Source of the DNA: Asterias amurensis
Lineage: Eukaryota; Echinodermata; Asteroidea; Forcipulatida; Asteriidae
Assembly (NCBI RefSeq): GCF_032118995.1
Contig: NC_092650.1
Location: 23,198,001 to 23,262,000, forward strand
Reading direction: 5' to 3'
DNA length: 64,000 nucleotides
The notes beneath the pieces were generated by a model. That model worked only from the letters and a program-made list of their open reading frames with translations. It was not told the origin of the DNA and made no database searches. A program made the translations under genes and the position numbers. Shown one piece after another: positions 43,574 to 55,000 of this stretch. Numbering within the stretch: position 1 is the stretch's first letter; every line of letters starts with the position of its first letter.

Positions 43574-44464
43574 ATACACTTTTTTAAACATAATTTACAT
43601 TCACTGGAAATGTGCAACAAGGGATTTTTTGTCTCTTTTTTTTGGTGGATAGAGTCCTAGAACTCTCTGTGGTATGGGTATTGTTTAGCATTTAACTTTT
43701 GTTTATGAGAGAAATATTTTCATTTTTGGAACTGATTGAAGCAAAGTAAATTTTAGTATGTTTCGCCGCCAAATATGACCTTTCAGACAGAACATTTTCC
43801 AGGGATGCTTTCTTATATCGTCATCATTAGAAGTTTGCGATCTTCACGACTTTGTTCTTGTGACATTTATTCTGCAATGTGCATGTAAAGTTAAACTACA
43901 TTTACTCCCATACTTGTATTCAACTTCCAGCAATCGAGTAATATTATTCGTCATTGTGTCATTTTTAGAGCACTGGGGTTGTGAGGATGCAAAAAAGGGT
44001 TTTGTCGACAGAATAAGCTTCCCTAAACTTGTGGTAAGGTAAGAACATCATTTCATACTTATCTTAAAGACATTTTTAAAAATCGTGATGTACCTATGCT
44101 CGTGCTGCAAGCTGCTCGGTGAGATCGTTTGTGGCAGGAGAATCTGTTTCCCCACTGATTCTGAATGATCACGGGGTTAGTCAAACTGCCTACCAAAATG
44201 CGGGCCAAATAAAAGTTAACTAGCCGAAAATAAAACAAAATTCATCATAAAAACCTCTTGCTTTCTACTTATTAGTTGTTAACTTCATGACTGCTACTGA
44301 CACTTTAGTTTCAACACCAACGAAGAAAATTGAAACAAAAGGATACAACAAGTTGGTTATATATTTTATTATAAAATCTACAGGGATTGTTCCTTTACTC
44401 AGCAGACGAAAACGTTTTAAATAGTCAAACACAAAAACATAAAATTGATGTGTACAATTGGATG
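43574..44464. other. Spacer between genes 4 and 5, part 1
   Basis: A segment near 43760-43850 (ttccagggatgctttctta..cgatcttcacgactttgttc) resembles the right half of family E. Otherwise nothing recognised. Confidence 0.3.
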
Positions 44465-44685
44465 ACAATAGACGATGTGACCTATGTTTACATTCAAACC
44501 GCCCTCTGTTGACAAAACACTATATACGTCATGTTTCGCCGGGCACTGAGTTGCGTAGTCATAGTAAGATTACGTACACTTTCTAGCTGGCTGCCAAAAC
44601 ACAAAGGTTTTGCCCGGCGGTATGCGCGCGAATCATGTTATGGTTTTCGTGTGACGTCAGAGGTCACATCGTCTATAAATTTGAC
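44465..44685. repeat. MITE with ATAGACGATGTGACC ends
   Basis: Inverted ends AATAGACGATGTGACCT-like / AGGTCACATCGTCTATA; inner tcgccgggca / tgcccggcgg arms pair. The 61-codon plus-strand ORF inside is not a gene. Confidence 0.65.
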
Positions 44686-45177
44686 TACAACTCACCATAA
44701 ATACACAACACAATAATATACTCATTTAAAAACTGTTTAAAATAGAGTGCGGAGAAAATAAACCTCAGATTAAAAAATCAATATGCGTTTCACGTCCAAA
44801 TAAAGTTTTAGAATGTGTCTTTTTTTTAAACGAATTCCATCATAATTGTTTAAAGACAAATCATGTAGGCCACACATGTCCCGTGAGCCTCATTACGAGA
44901 AAAAAACAATTAAAATGCTCAATTAATTTTATAACATTTAAACATAATCCAGGTCAGAAGATTAAGAAATACACTTGGTCTTACCAACCTACATGGTTTC
45001 ATTTGAAGGTCGAATGCGTAGCACAAATAAAAAGTTGAAATTTAAATTTAGGTTTCTTAACCGAAAAAATCAGGCACTGGATCATACATATATCACTGAG
45101 TACATGTATATCAATAAGAGGAAATCAATCGATCCGCTTAATGTCATCATGAGGGAGGGGTCACACATAAAACAATA
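44686..45177. other. Spacer between genes 4 and 5, part 2
   Basis: AT-rich, no gene or named repeat recognised. Confidence 0.3.
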
Positions 45178-45306
45178 GACCTTTTCGCAAATATCATTGC
45201 GCATGCGCAAACTGTCGAATGAGGCGCATGCTGGTCTAGCTAGTACCCAAATTAGCTAGACCAGCATGCGCCTCATTGCACGTCTATTGTGCGCGTACCG
45301 AGTACT
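45178..45306. repeat. Foldback element
   Basis: aatgaggcgcatgctggtct / agaccagcatgcgcctcatt arms around agctagtacccaaattagct; outer gaccttttcgcaa / ttgcg pieces. Confidence 0.7.
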
Positions 45307-45324
45307 TTTGCGATAATGTCCACA

Positions 45325-45566
45325 GTGGGTGCGTCCGTTTAGCTTCCCTGGGTCGACTCCGGTCTGCCCCGGTAAGTTCGAATAACTTTAACGTGGCTCA
45401 CCTGGGTCAGCCCCCAGTGCCCTGCTTGTGGAGTGGGTCACTTGTGGGTGACCTGAGGTTTATGCTGTCACCACGAGAGGGCGAGTGTGATCGTTCGATT
45501 TATCTTAGAACTTGTCAGCACCGAGTGCACCGCGGGGTACACCCAGGGCAGCTTAACGAACGCACC
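45325..45566. repeat. Family M MITE copy 1
   Basis: Ends GGTGCGTCCGTTTAGCTTCC / AGCTTAACGAACGCACCCC. Carries gtcaccacgagagggcgagt, also found near 62300. Confidence 0.65.
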
Positions 45567-45856
45567 CCATATCTAAAAGTTACAAGTTCAATATCAACAA
45601 CCCCCCTCTACTGCGTAAAAAAGGACAGTCTGAACTATCAACCCGCTCGACGTCACTGCTCTGTTCTGAAGCGTACTGCCACCACCTGAATAAACACAAT
45701 AGTGTACGTTCTCTGTGCATGCTCTGTGTGTAAACCTCACTTGTCTTTATATTATAATGTAGTTCTAAGCTTAATCCTATGTTAGGAAGAGATTGGTGAA
45801 ATGGACGGCATTGAACATGCAGACTCATCAATGTCTTTGTAGATTGTTTGTATCGG

Positions 45857-46012
45857 GCTGCTGACCGTAATCGGGGTGCAACCGTAATCGAGCTTGATGA
45901 GTTTTTAATGGTCGGTCTGATTGTTCTCATAAAATAAGTTAAACCGTAAGGTTTCTCCAGGGCAGCATCATCATTGGTTGTTGAGGCTGACCGTACGTGG
46001 GCGGCTGTAGCC
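45857..46012 (-). pseudogene. Duplicated end of gene 5 last exon
   Basis: Repeats the segment at 46192-46323: ctgctgaccgtaatcgg, gagttt(t)taatggtcggtctgat, ccgtaaggtttct and ctgaccgtacgtgggcggct. On the minus strand it reads QPPTYGQPQQ like gene 5 and then leaves the frame after an inserted stretch. No helix or Cys block is present. Confidence 0.65.
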
Positions 46013-46186
46013 TTTAGTCAAGGCGCACGCGGCACACCGGATGGCACACACAACCCCAAAAATGTAACGCACGAAAAAAGACTATCACGGCGAGAGGCTT
46101 TGCCCTCGCGGTGTTAGTCTTTTTTCGTGCGTTACATTTTTGTGGCTGTGCTTGCTATCCGATGTGCCGCGTGCGCCTTGGCTAAA
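46013..46186. repeat. Family N foldback between the duplicated exon ends
   Basis: 174-bp near-perfect hairpin: TTTAGTCAAGGCGCACGCGG / CCGCGTGCGCCTTGGCTAAA, inner atgtaacgcacgaaaaaaga / tcttttttcgtgcgttacat and a gcgagaggctttgccctcgc loop. Confidence 0.85.
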
Positions 46187-46268
46187 TGCTAGGGAGGCTG
46201 CTGACCGTTACCGGGTTGCTGACCGTTATCGGGCATGAGTTTATAATGGTCGGTCTGATGGCTCTCAC

Positions 46269-46555
46269 TTAATACGTCACACCGTAAGGTTTCTGCTGAG
46301 GTTGACCGTACGTGGGCGGCTGCTGACCGTAACCGGGCTGCTGACCGTAAGCGGGCTGCCCATGCATGATCACTTGGGTTTGTGGCTGTTGTGGTGCAGC
46401 TGCAACTACCACAGTACTCGTGGTTGTAGAGCTCTTACAGCAACAGTGATAACACATACATCCACAGCATACACAGATCAGTATTGAACCGACCACGATG
46501 CCCAGGATGATGGCAACCATCACCCCAATGCCCCACTGGAGTAGACCATTCTGTG
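46269..46555 (-). CDS. Gene 5 exon 2: TM, Cys cluster, GYGQQP-repeat tail, stop TAA
   Basis: Acceptor ..cattttacag. Encodes QNGLLQWGIG, helix, ICVCCGCMCYHCCCK, a Ser/Thr/Val/Ala linker and GQ-rich repeats ending KPYGVTY. The tail repeats are encoded by imperfect CTGACCGTA(A/C) units on the plus strand, a likely slippage substrate. Confidence 0.85.
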
Positions 46556-47889
46556 CTGTAAAATGTAGAAGAATGAAGAGTACCTTAGTAATATTCAGTG
46601 CAGGAATAACAAAATGTTGATTCGTTTTTCTATTTTTTTCTAAGAGAGGTTTGATTGCGGTAACAAAGGCAGTGGATAAGCTATTGGTAGTAACTCAAAA
46701 CAACTAACGGCATAAAACTTCACTTGGTAACAGGTAATGGGGAGAGGTTGATGAAACATTGTGAGAAACGGCTCCCTATAAAGTGACGTAGTTTTCGAGA
46801 AAGAAGTAATTGTCCACGAATTTGATTTGGAGACCTCAGGTTTAGAATTTGAGGTCTCAAAATCAACCATCTAAACGCACACAACTTCGTGTGACAAGGG
46901 TATTTTTTCTTTCATAGTTATCTCGCAACTCCGATGACCAACCGAGCTCAAATTTTTACAGGTTTGTTATTTAATGCATATGTTGAGATACACCAAGTGA
47001 GAAGACTGGATTTTGACAATTATTACCAATAGTGTCCATTGTATTTAAAGGGCAAGGGCACAAGTGCATTTTCTCGTTTATAAAAAAAGGGCACATGTGT
47101 GAGGAAAGAGCAGTCAACTCCGTTGCCTTATTGAAGTGTCAGGCCTGTAACAGTGATATATTATCTTTGTCTGAACAGAAAACAACTTCGGGTTGTGTTT
47201 AACGTACGGAGATACAATTTTTGTTGTAAGCCTGCTACAGGTTGTTAAACCGTGTTTAAACAAAGTCCTCCAACAAAATCAGTATTTTAATGCTTGCAGT
47301 ATTTTAATGCTTACTTGGCATAATATTATGTCAAATCTGAGAATTGCGAAACCTGGCACATGTCAAACCTGGCACACGTCCCTGCGTAGCGCCCTCTGGT
47401 GGACATTCCCATGACAACCAGTATGTAGCTGTCTTTGTTTGTTTAGATGATCTTCACATCAGCGAATTCCGAAACTCACAAATGGCAGGGGATTTGAACA
47501 GTAAAAACATTGGTTTAAAATAATTACTAATACTGCACAAATCAATAAATTGTAATCCAGTAGCTAGACGATAGTCACTACGAAATCAGCATTGATGCAC
47601 AAACGTAAATTTGTCATTATTTATAATAATAGGCCCAATAATGCATGTTGATGTCTAAAGGTATCCATTGCGTTCCTTTAGCAAGGTATACGAAGTGCTT
47701 TTGGACACTTCGTACCTTCTGTACAATACACTTCGCACCTTCTTCAATTATACCTCGTCCATGAAGGAATATCGGATCTAATTCGGTTAACCGTAGCATC
47801 TTAAAGAAAATATGAAAGGAAATGTGTTTACCTGATGCGACGGATATCTGGGCCGCCAGAGCTAGGAGAGACACAATCTTGGTATTCAT
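46269..47889 (-). CDS. Gene 5: minimal signal-TM paralogue with PPTY tail
   Basis: Two exons: signal 47889-47832 and TM/tail 46555-46269, predicted 114 aa. After the 19-residue signal exon the ectodomain is only AQNGLLQWG, so the mature protein is essentially a helix with ICVCCGCMCYHCCCK and a cytoplasmic tail of Gly/Gln/Tyr/Pro repeats (AYGQQPGYGQQPPTYGQP) carrying PPTY. This is the smallest ectodomain in the array. The 1.3-kb intron contains one family A foldback and no CUB or LDLa exon. The 3' end of its last exon is partly duplicated just downstream. It could act as an adaptor or dominant-negative partner of larger paralogues (inference). Confidence 0.66.
46665..47048. repeat. Family A foldback, near complete
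   Basis: Orientation a, in the gene 5 intron. Confidence 0.75.
47049..47831. other. Gene 5 intron, unassigned part
   Basis: Positions 47430-47600 (tttagatgatcttcac..cacaaatcaataaattgtaat) are related to 53975-54150. No CUB or LDLa signature found. Confidence 0.35.
47832..47889 (-). CDS. Gene 5 exon 1: signal peptide
   Basis: MNTKIVSLLALAAQISVAS, donor G|gtaaac, phase 1. Short but a plausible signal peptide; junction codon GCA gives Ala. Confidence 0.65.
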
Positions 47890-48585
47890 GGTGAATTAAA
47901 AAGAAACATCCAATCCTAGTTGACTCTTGAATAAAACCACTTTTTTCCTCTGGATGTCGATGTTGTGGGTGATGATTCTAAGATGGTAATCTGAGTTCTA
48001 TTTGGTGTTTACTGAAGACGTTCACAAAGCAAGTACACCCATGGAGGAAGAAACCATTGTACACCAACGGAGATTAGGCCAACAACAAAAATAACATGTT
48101 TAGCGTCCCCCTTTCGCTTCCTTTTTAGGCCGCCTCCTTTTTCTTCCCTTTCTCGAACCCCCCCCCCCCCCCCACCCACACTCGATTTTGCTTTTTTTTC
48201 ATAAAAACGGGTACTTCTTTTACAATCTCATACGAAACATATTTTTTATATTTGTTGTCTTAATGTGTCGTTGAAAAAAAAGTCATCCTCCTTTATTATT
48301 TTTTAAGACAGAACTCTAAACAAATCCTTTTTTTGGGAGGGGCCTTACTGAGAAGTGTTACGCGAACAAAAGATGTTATTGACGTGTTTGGTACCTAGTC
48401 TCCACGACACCCGTTGTGGTGCTTATAATGCACTATTAAGGTTTGGATCAATACGAGGAGCTCTCACTAACCACGTCTGTCAACCTTTGTTAATAAGGAA
48501 CATTCAATCATTGGTGATTGTTAATTTCTTTTCCCGAGTATTAGTTTGGATTCGTCAGGGCACTGTGTCGTGGTCAGGGTATATA
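47890..48585. other. Gene 5 upstream spacer
   Basis: Contains sequence related to 6820 (aaataacatgtttagcgtcc) and a poly-C tract near 48159-48174. No TATA box as clear as for genes 1 and 6. Confidence 0.3.
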
Positions 48586-48790
48586 AGGGACTTTTCGTTT
48601 TCGACGACGGATGGTTCTGCGACGGCTGTTCAGCTAAACGTCGTCGTTTTCAGCACAACGAAGATTCATCCCAAGTACTGTCGTGAAAATTGAGGGACGA
48701 CCGTCCTCAAAGCTGACGCATGCGCAGATGACGGCAAATGTCATCTTTACCGTCGCAAAACCATCCGTCGTCAAAAACGAAAAGTCCCTA
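48586..48790. repeat. Family F MITE copy 2
   Basis: About 205 bp, same ends as copy 1. Confidence 0.8.
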
Positions 48791-49549
48791 GTGTCAAAGG
48801 GCACGATAATATTATACAGATCATGGTGACTTGTACAAAAAGAGTCATAAGGTTGTAAATTTTGAAGAGAAAACTGTTTCTTAGTGGATTCTGATTGAGG
48901 AAGACATGCTCTATCAAGTGATTTTTATTTCGTTGATTTTTGTTAATATTTCAAAAACTGGGTTCAAACGTCAGAAAAATTTGTTTTTGACAAAAAAAAA
49001 ATTGATTTGAGCATGCAATTCTGCAAATACCAAATTTTGGTGCATCAAGACGTTTCTCGTTTTTTTCATCTTGCACCACGATTACTACGTCACCAAACAA
49101 GACTGTTTTGGGGTGCACCACACTTACAAACGGAGAAAACAGAGCGTCGAGTTTATAATAATTTTGTGCATACTTTCACAATATTTCTTAGAAAGATTAA
49201 GAGAGCCCCCAAAAGGGTTGTGGTATAAACTGTGCCCAGTTGAAACCAGAGGATAGACTGGGCCTCTGTCTTTATCCGCAAGGATGCTGCTAGATCCAGT
49301 GATTCCCTTTGGATACAATGCACGTGCCGTGACAAAGATGCCCAAATAGTCACTGCTCTCAAGTCCGCAATGGAATTTAACTGCGTATGTGAAACGACAG
49401 AGGCAAAAGGTTTTTGGCTCTCAGGCGTTTTTCATAAGCCTCGAAGAATGACGTCAGACTATTAGGCTTCCTGGGGGTTGTTGACTTCCAACTTGATGTA
49501 TTTTGGATGACACATGAGGGCCTACAAAATGGGTCCTATTTGCTGAGAT
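48791..49549. other. Unassigned spacer
   Basis: No gene or named repeat recognised. Confidence 0.3.
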
Positions 49550-49985
49550 GTGGTGATGTAGGGACATATAATTGTGACTACTTATATAGCGCACATATTG
49601 TCTGTCAACCAGTGACGCTCCTGGCGCTGTCAAACAGTATTTCCTGCGAGATGTGGGACTACGTTTGAATTATGGGACCTAATTCCGATAGCATCCTTTA
49701 TAGGGCGCTCTGGTGCAATTTGCTGCCGATCGGTCCATAGAACACCGGGGCGAACCCTTTCTCTTTTCACTGGGTTCTTTTACATGCGTTACATAACACA
49801 TGTGACCAACGGCTTAACGTCCCATCCGAAGGACAAAGCAATGGTTTTAACCATTGTCTTGCTTAAGGACAAAAGTGTTACGGCTGGGAATTTGAACCCA
49901 CACTCTGCTGATCAGAAAACACCAGAGTTGGAATTCGGTTCTCTTAGCTGCTCGGCGCCGGCACTTCCTATATATTATCAAGATT
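49550..49985. mobile_element. SINE-like element type S2
   Basis: Shares tacatgcgttacataacaca, aacggcttaacgtcccatcc and an opposite-strand tRNA-like GGTTCAAA-type box (tttgaacccacactctgctg) with elements at 57690, 59890 and 60110. Confidence 0.5.
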
Positions 49986-50395
49986 GACGCTCGGGAGTTT
50001 GGAAAAAACTACACTGGTGTGTGGTTATTTTGGCTTGGGGGGGGGGGGGTGCCTGACGGGCCAAGATTAAAGTTCAAGAGTAAACCTGTAAATGTAAAAA
50101 TCTGCAAATAGCTGTGAGACTTCTATAAGTATTGTTTGTGTACTTTTTAATATTCAGCATTTTGCACTGTATGCTATGGGACTTTATCTAGTGGGGTGCA
50201 CCATTTGTGTTTAGTGATGGGGACGGCTCAGGATTAAAAGGGGGAGCTGGGGCGAGGGGGGGGGGGCTTTTAATGTGGTCGTTAACGATTTTGTAATAAA
50301 AGCAAATGAGAACAATTTTAACTTCAACTTTTGATCTGCTTTTTACATGTATTTGTGTATACTCGGAAGCAACCCTATAAAATAGTGACAACATT

Positions 50396-50610
50396 TCTCT
50401 TATATCGTTGCGGTACCCGCAATTCACACTGTCTCTAGTTACCGGGCAACCTTGGTAAGACACTGCTCTAGAATTGCAAGGGTCGTGGGTTCGAATCCCA
50501 CCCGAGTAACACGCCTGTGATATTTTTTCACGGGACTCGGGAAAGTACTGAGTATACAGTGCTAACACACATCGGTGTATGGATAAAAACCAAAATTAAT
50601 AATGAAATTA
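50396..50610 (+). mobile_element. S1 SINE
   Basis: Head ttgcggtacccgc, tRNA-like tggtaagacactgctctaga and gtgggttcgaatcccacccg, then the S1 body. A true tRNA is unlikely because the sequence recurs with the same non-tRNA body. Confidence 0.7.
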
Positions 50611-51105
50611 AGAAGAAACTATAAATTAATAGTAAACTTGCGGGCACAACCGTGTGTAAATCTCTTAGGGTGAGTGTTCAATAATAATGAAATTGTGCAA
50701 ATGAAAACACACACCTGAAATTCATTCATATTTGTATTGTAAGACTTGCTAAATAAGAGTTATCTCACAATTAAATCTGGAGCATGCTTTTGACAAATTC
50801 GGAATAAATGGAAAACGAAAATGTATTGTGTTGCTTCAAAATACTGTTCTTATGACACTTTGCAATTTTAGAACTGTAATAATATATTTTTAAGCTAAAA
50901 ATTTGAAAAAGTTAAACTATTTGTTTTTATATAAAGCACGATCTTTAAACTGAACTAAAGAACTTAACTAAAAGCAGCCTTCTTGTTGTTTTGTTTGCTG
51001 TGTTCTGCCGTCGATTTCATCAAACTCTTCCCAACTTTGGGCTAATCTTAAGACTTAGGACGAGTTCAGTTCCGTATCGATGGGGCGATTGAATCCAGTC
51101 TAAGT
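50611..51105. other. Unassigned spacer
   Basis: AT-rich; no gene recognised. Confidence 0.3.
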
Positions 51106-51132
51106 TAATAATAATAATAACAACAACAACAA

Positions 51133-51167
<35 letters not shown>

Positions 51168-51220
51168 GCAGCAGCAGCAGCGGCAGCAGCAGCAGCGGCA
51201 GCAGCAGCAGCAGCAGCAGC

Positions 51221-51290
<70 letters not shown>

Positions 51291-51305
51291 GCAGCGGCAG
51301 CGGCA

Positions 51306-51349
<44 letters not shown>

Positions 51350-51385
51350 AGCGGCAGCGGCGGCGGCGGCGGCGGCAGCGGCAGC

Positions 51386-51463
<78 letters not shown>
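51106..51463. repeat. CAA/CAG/CGG/TAA trinucleotide tract
   Basis: Order on the plus strand: (TAA)4, (CAA)n, interrupted (CAG)n with CGG variants, pure (CGG)n at about 51306-51350, mixed, then (TAA)15. Long homopolymer ORFs (poly-Ala, Leu/Pro, Cys/Arg) are artefacts. Confidence 0.95.
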
Positions 51464-51668
51464 TATGGCCAATTATGGGAGTCAACTTTTTGACTCCCAT
51501 AATTGGACGACCGTGTTATATAGTTCGCAAAGTAATTTCGAGGCAAATGTGTGGATCATTGTATTCTATTTTTAAAACATCTTTCTAACCATATGCATTT
51601 TATGACGAACGGTTACAAACGCTTTTCAAAGACCAACTCGACCGATACAAGGCAACGTGTTCCTTTAA
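51464..51668. repeat. Family C, right half with central palindrome
   Basis: The TAA tract has replaced the left arm; the remainder from ggccaattatgggagtcaac to cgtgttccttta is intact and ends 48 bp from the gene 6 stop. Confidence 0.75.
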
Positions 51669-51716
51669 GCGTTTCGTAAAAAATGGGCTGCTGTTTAAAG
51701 AAAAAAAGAAGAATGA

Positions 51717-52081
51717 CTAAGGTTTCTCTACCAACGGGGCCGCTTGCTCTCCGTTGGGTTGGCCAAACGGAACCGTAGTGGGCTGCCCGTACGGTCCAGG
51801 CTGCCCGTATGGTCCAGGCTGGCCGTACGCTGGCGGTGGCTGGCTGTACGCAATCTGACCGGCTGGCTGCTGACTGGCTGAAGTCATTACCACGGCGTTG
51901 GAGCGCTGGGAAGCCGAGGTCTTACAACACACGTGGAAGCAGATACACCCGATACAGACACAGATCAGGACGATGAGGGCGATAATGCCGATAATGATGG
52001 CGACGATAATCCCGATTCCCAAACGCAGGAAATTATTGGCTGTGCCGATGGCATCGTCAAAGTCAATGTCAATGTCAAAAT
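51717..52081 (-). CDS. Gene 6 exon 4: acidic stalk, TM, Cys cluster, PPAY tail, stop TAG
   Basis: Acceptor ..tatgtttcag. 120 codons. Alternating Asp with Phe/Ile forms the stalk; then GIIVAIIIGIIALIVLICV; then a tail with three GQPGPYGQP-like repeats and C-terminal APLVEKP. Confidence 0.87.
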
Positions 52082-55000
52082 CTGAAACATATTAATTACA
52101 TTTTTTGTTAGTGTCAAAATAATCTAATGGGGACAAAATAGCACAAAATGGCATAACACGCTTAAAATGGATTAGCATAAATATAACATAAACTAGAATA
52201 GAATAATGACATACAATCATCAATCAGCATAAGTCAGTCAGTCTGTCTGTCGTTCGGTCTGTCTGTCTGTCTGTCTGCATTGCGTTGAGGACATAAGTGC
52301 ATGCGACTATGACACTATATTTTGTGCGGAAGCATTATCACTACGGCTGAATTAATGTATTTGGTACTTACCGTAAGGTTCATCACTGGCATCGCCGCAG
52401 TTGTCGTGCTGATTATTTTCCAGACCGCTATCAATGCACCGGCCGTTGATGCACGTGAACTCGTTCGAGCTGCAAAAACCTAAACAGAGGGTTAAAGATA
52501 CAAATGACGTCATGTGAGTAGGGCGCCCTCCTAGAGATTAGAGATTAGTATGACGTAGACTGGTCCCATGTGTTAATCCGCAAGGATTATAACGACAGGT
52601 CTAGTGATTTCATTGGATCCAAAGATCATTGTTAAACCTCGGTAACAAACTGTGAAGTTTGATTGGTCGAGAACCAATCACGTGCCGTGCAACAAATAAG
52701 CATGTATCATGGCTGAAGATGCTACGCGTAATGCACAGCGCGCCGGGTATTACATGAAAAGTGATGTACACCGGTGTACATCACCTTGATCGTTCCCACC
52801 ATTGGTCGATTTCCAGCGCTGTATGAAACACGCGCGGGTTCGAGGGAACTGTCAGGAAATGCTTCTTGTTCGTCTGCTAATTAAACAATGAACAGTCTAT
52901 CGTAAATGTTTAAGATTACAACAGAACTTCGAGAAGAGGAATATTAATATTACCAAGGTATGACAAAACAATTGTTGCACGCTGTGATGGGGTCCATGGG
53001 TGTTGTACACCCTCGAGGGGAAATGGCACCCTCAGCTTCGCCTCGGGTGCCATTTTCCCCCTCGGGTGTACAAAACGCCATTGACTCCATCACAGCGTGC
53101 AACAATTGTATAATGTTACATGGCTCGGACCAGGGTCGGGTAACATGAAAAGTGATGTACACCGGTGTACATCATCTTGATCGTTCCCAGCTTTGATCGA
53201 TTTCCAGCGCTGCGTACGAAACACCCGCGGGGTCGAGGGAATAGTGATGAACTGTTTTGTTAAAAAGCCATTGGACACTTTCGGTAAACCGTATTGTCCA
53301 AAGGCCCACACTACACTTCGTGTGTCACAACTTATATATAAAATAACAAACCTGTGAAAATTTAGGCTCAATCGGTCATCGGAGCTGCAATTAACTGCTC
53401 TTCTACCGCAGAGTGAGTTCTTAAAATTTGTCTCAACGTTTGGTTCAAGGGGTCTCAACGACTATAGTTTGCTCTAGTCATCGTCATGAGACTGATCTTC
53501 AAATACTTACCCGTATGAAAAGAAGTGTACGCCAATGAGAACCCCGCTCTGTCAATGGAGCTATCCGTGGTGAATTGTAATATGAGGCTATTATTCACAG
53601 CAGTGATGTCACCAGGTATAGCCGTCCCGCAGAGTGTCCGGATACTGGACATGTCACTATCGAACACTTCTAGGTAGTCCGTGTAACAGGTGCCAAAACC
53701 CGAACCCTCGGTGTTGAACTTCTCGAAGGTTAACAGGATCCGGCGACCCGGGGAGGCCTGTAGAATGACAGTGCAGTCTATGTCGGATGCGTACTCCAAC
53801 CCGGATTGGGAGACTAGTGTCCCGCCACCGTCCCCCACGTATATCACGCCATTGCATTCATTGGTCAGGTCTGAAACGAGAAACGAAACCAGACTCTATG
53901 GTGATATAGGTGTCTAAAGGGCTATTCACACGACAGCATTTTAACCTGGGTCCCTTGCTTAATTTTAGCATTTGTTTAGATGATCTTCCCATGAAGGGAA
54001 CTCGGCAAACCCCCACAAGGGGATATAAATACCAAGCTGGCAACAGCCAGCCCCTCTCATACAAACCTTGGTTTAACGTCTATGATTATGAATTGCACAA
54101 ATCAAGAAATTGTGATTCAGTAACTAGACGACAATATTATTCTAGTCATTATGAAAATCAGCGGTTAGCTGGGGGATTCGAACTCACAACCTTGTGATTG
54201 CAAGTCCTGTAGTCCAACCACTTGACCAGGGTGTACATCAGCATGGTTGTATTAACATGTGAAAATGTTTGACAGATCCACAATCGGGTCACTTGGGCTT
54301 GTGGCCCGAGATGCACTGACGTCACTACGAGAAGGGTGAGTGATCGTTCAATCAGGGGCTGACCCGGATGCGATTTTTGTTTCCAGGAAGATCCTAGCCT
54401 TGCTCAAGGCAGTCGAATTATTCAGTCCGAAAAAAGACCGCCGCTGTATAAAAACATAAAAAAGACATAAAAAAGAAGACCTGGTTTGATATTGATTAAA
54501 ATAACCTGAAATTTGCTAAGTAAGTGATGAGGAAGATGGTTTGTTGAGTGCTTGAGCACGTATAATAAGTTTGTTTAAAGCCATTATACACTTTCGGTAA
54601 ACAGTATTGTCCAAGTCCCACACTTCGTGTATCACAACTTATATATAAAATAACAAACCTGTGAAAATTTAGGCTCACTCGGTCATCGGAGTCGGGAGAA
54701 AATAACGGGAAAACCCACTCTTGTTTCCGCGCGTTTCGCTGTGTCATCACATGTGTTTAAAATAAATCCGTAATTCTCGCTAACGAGAATTTATATTGTT
54801 TTACTGTTTTCTCAAAAAGTAAAGCATTTCATGGACTAATATTTCAAGAGAAGTCTATCACCATTTCCTTCTGTAAACCCTGTAAATTATTTGTAAATCT
54901 GTGATCTTTAAAAAAAAATTCTGTACCGAAAGGGTCCAATGGCTTTAAAAGGCAGTGGACACTATTGGTAAATACTCAAAATTATTATTATTATTAGCAT

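Noticed and set aside
51020-51500. Long poly-Ala, Leu/Pro and Cys/Arg ORFs
   Set aside because: All three frames are open because the DNA is a CAG/CGG/TAA trinucleotide tract; no start context, domain or splice support.
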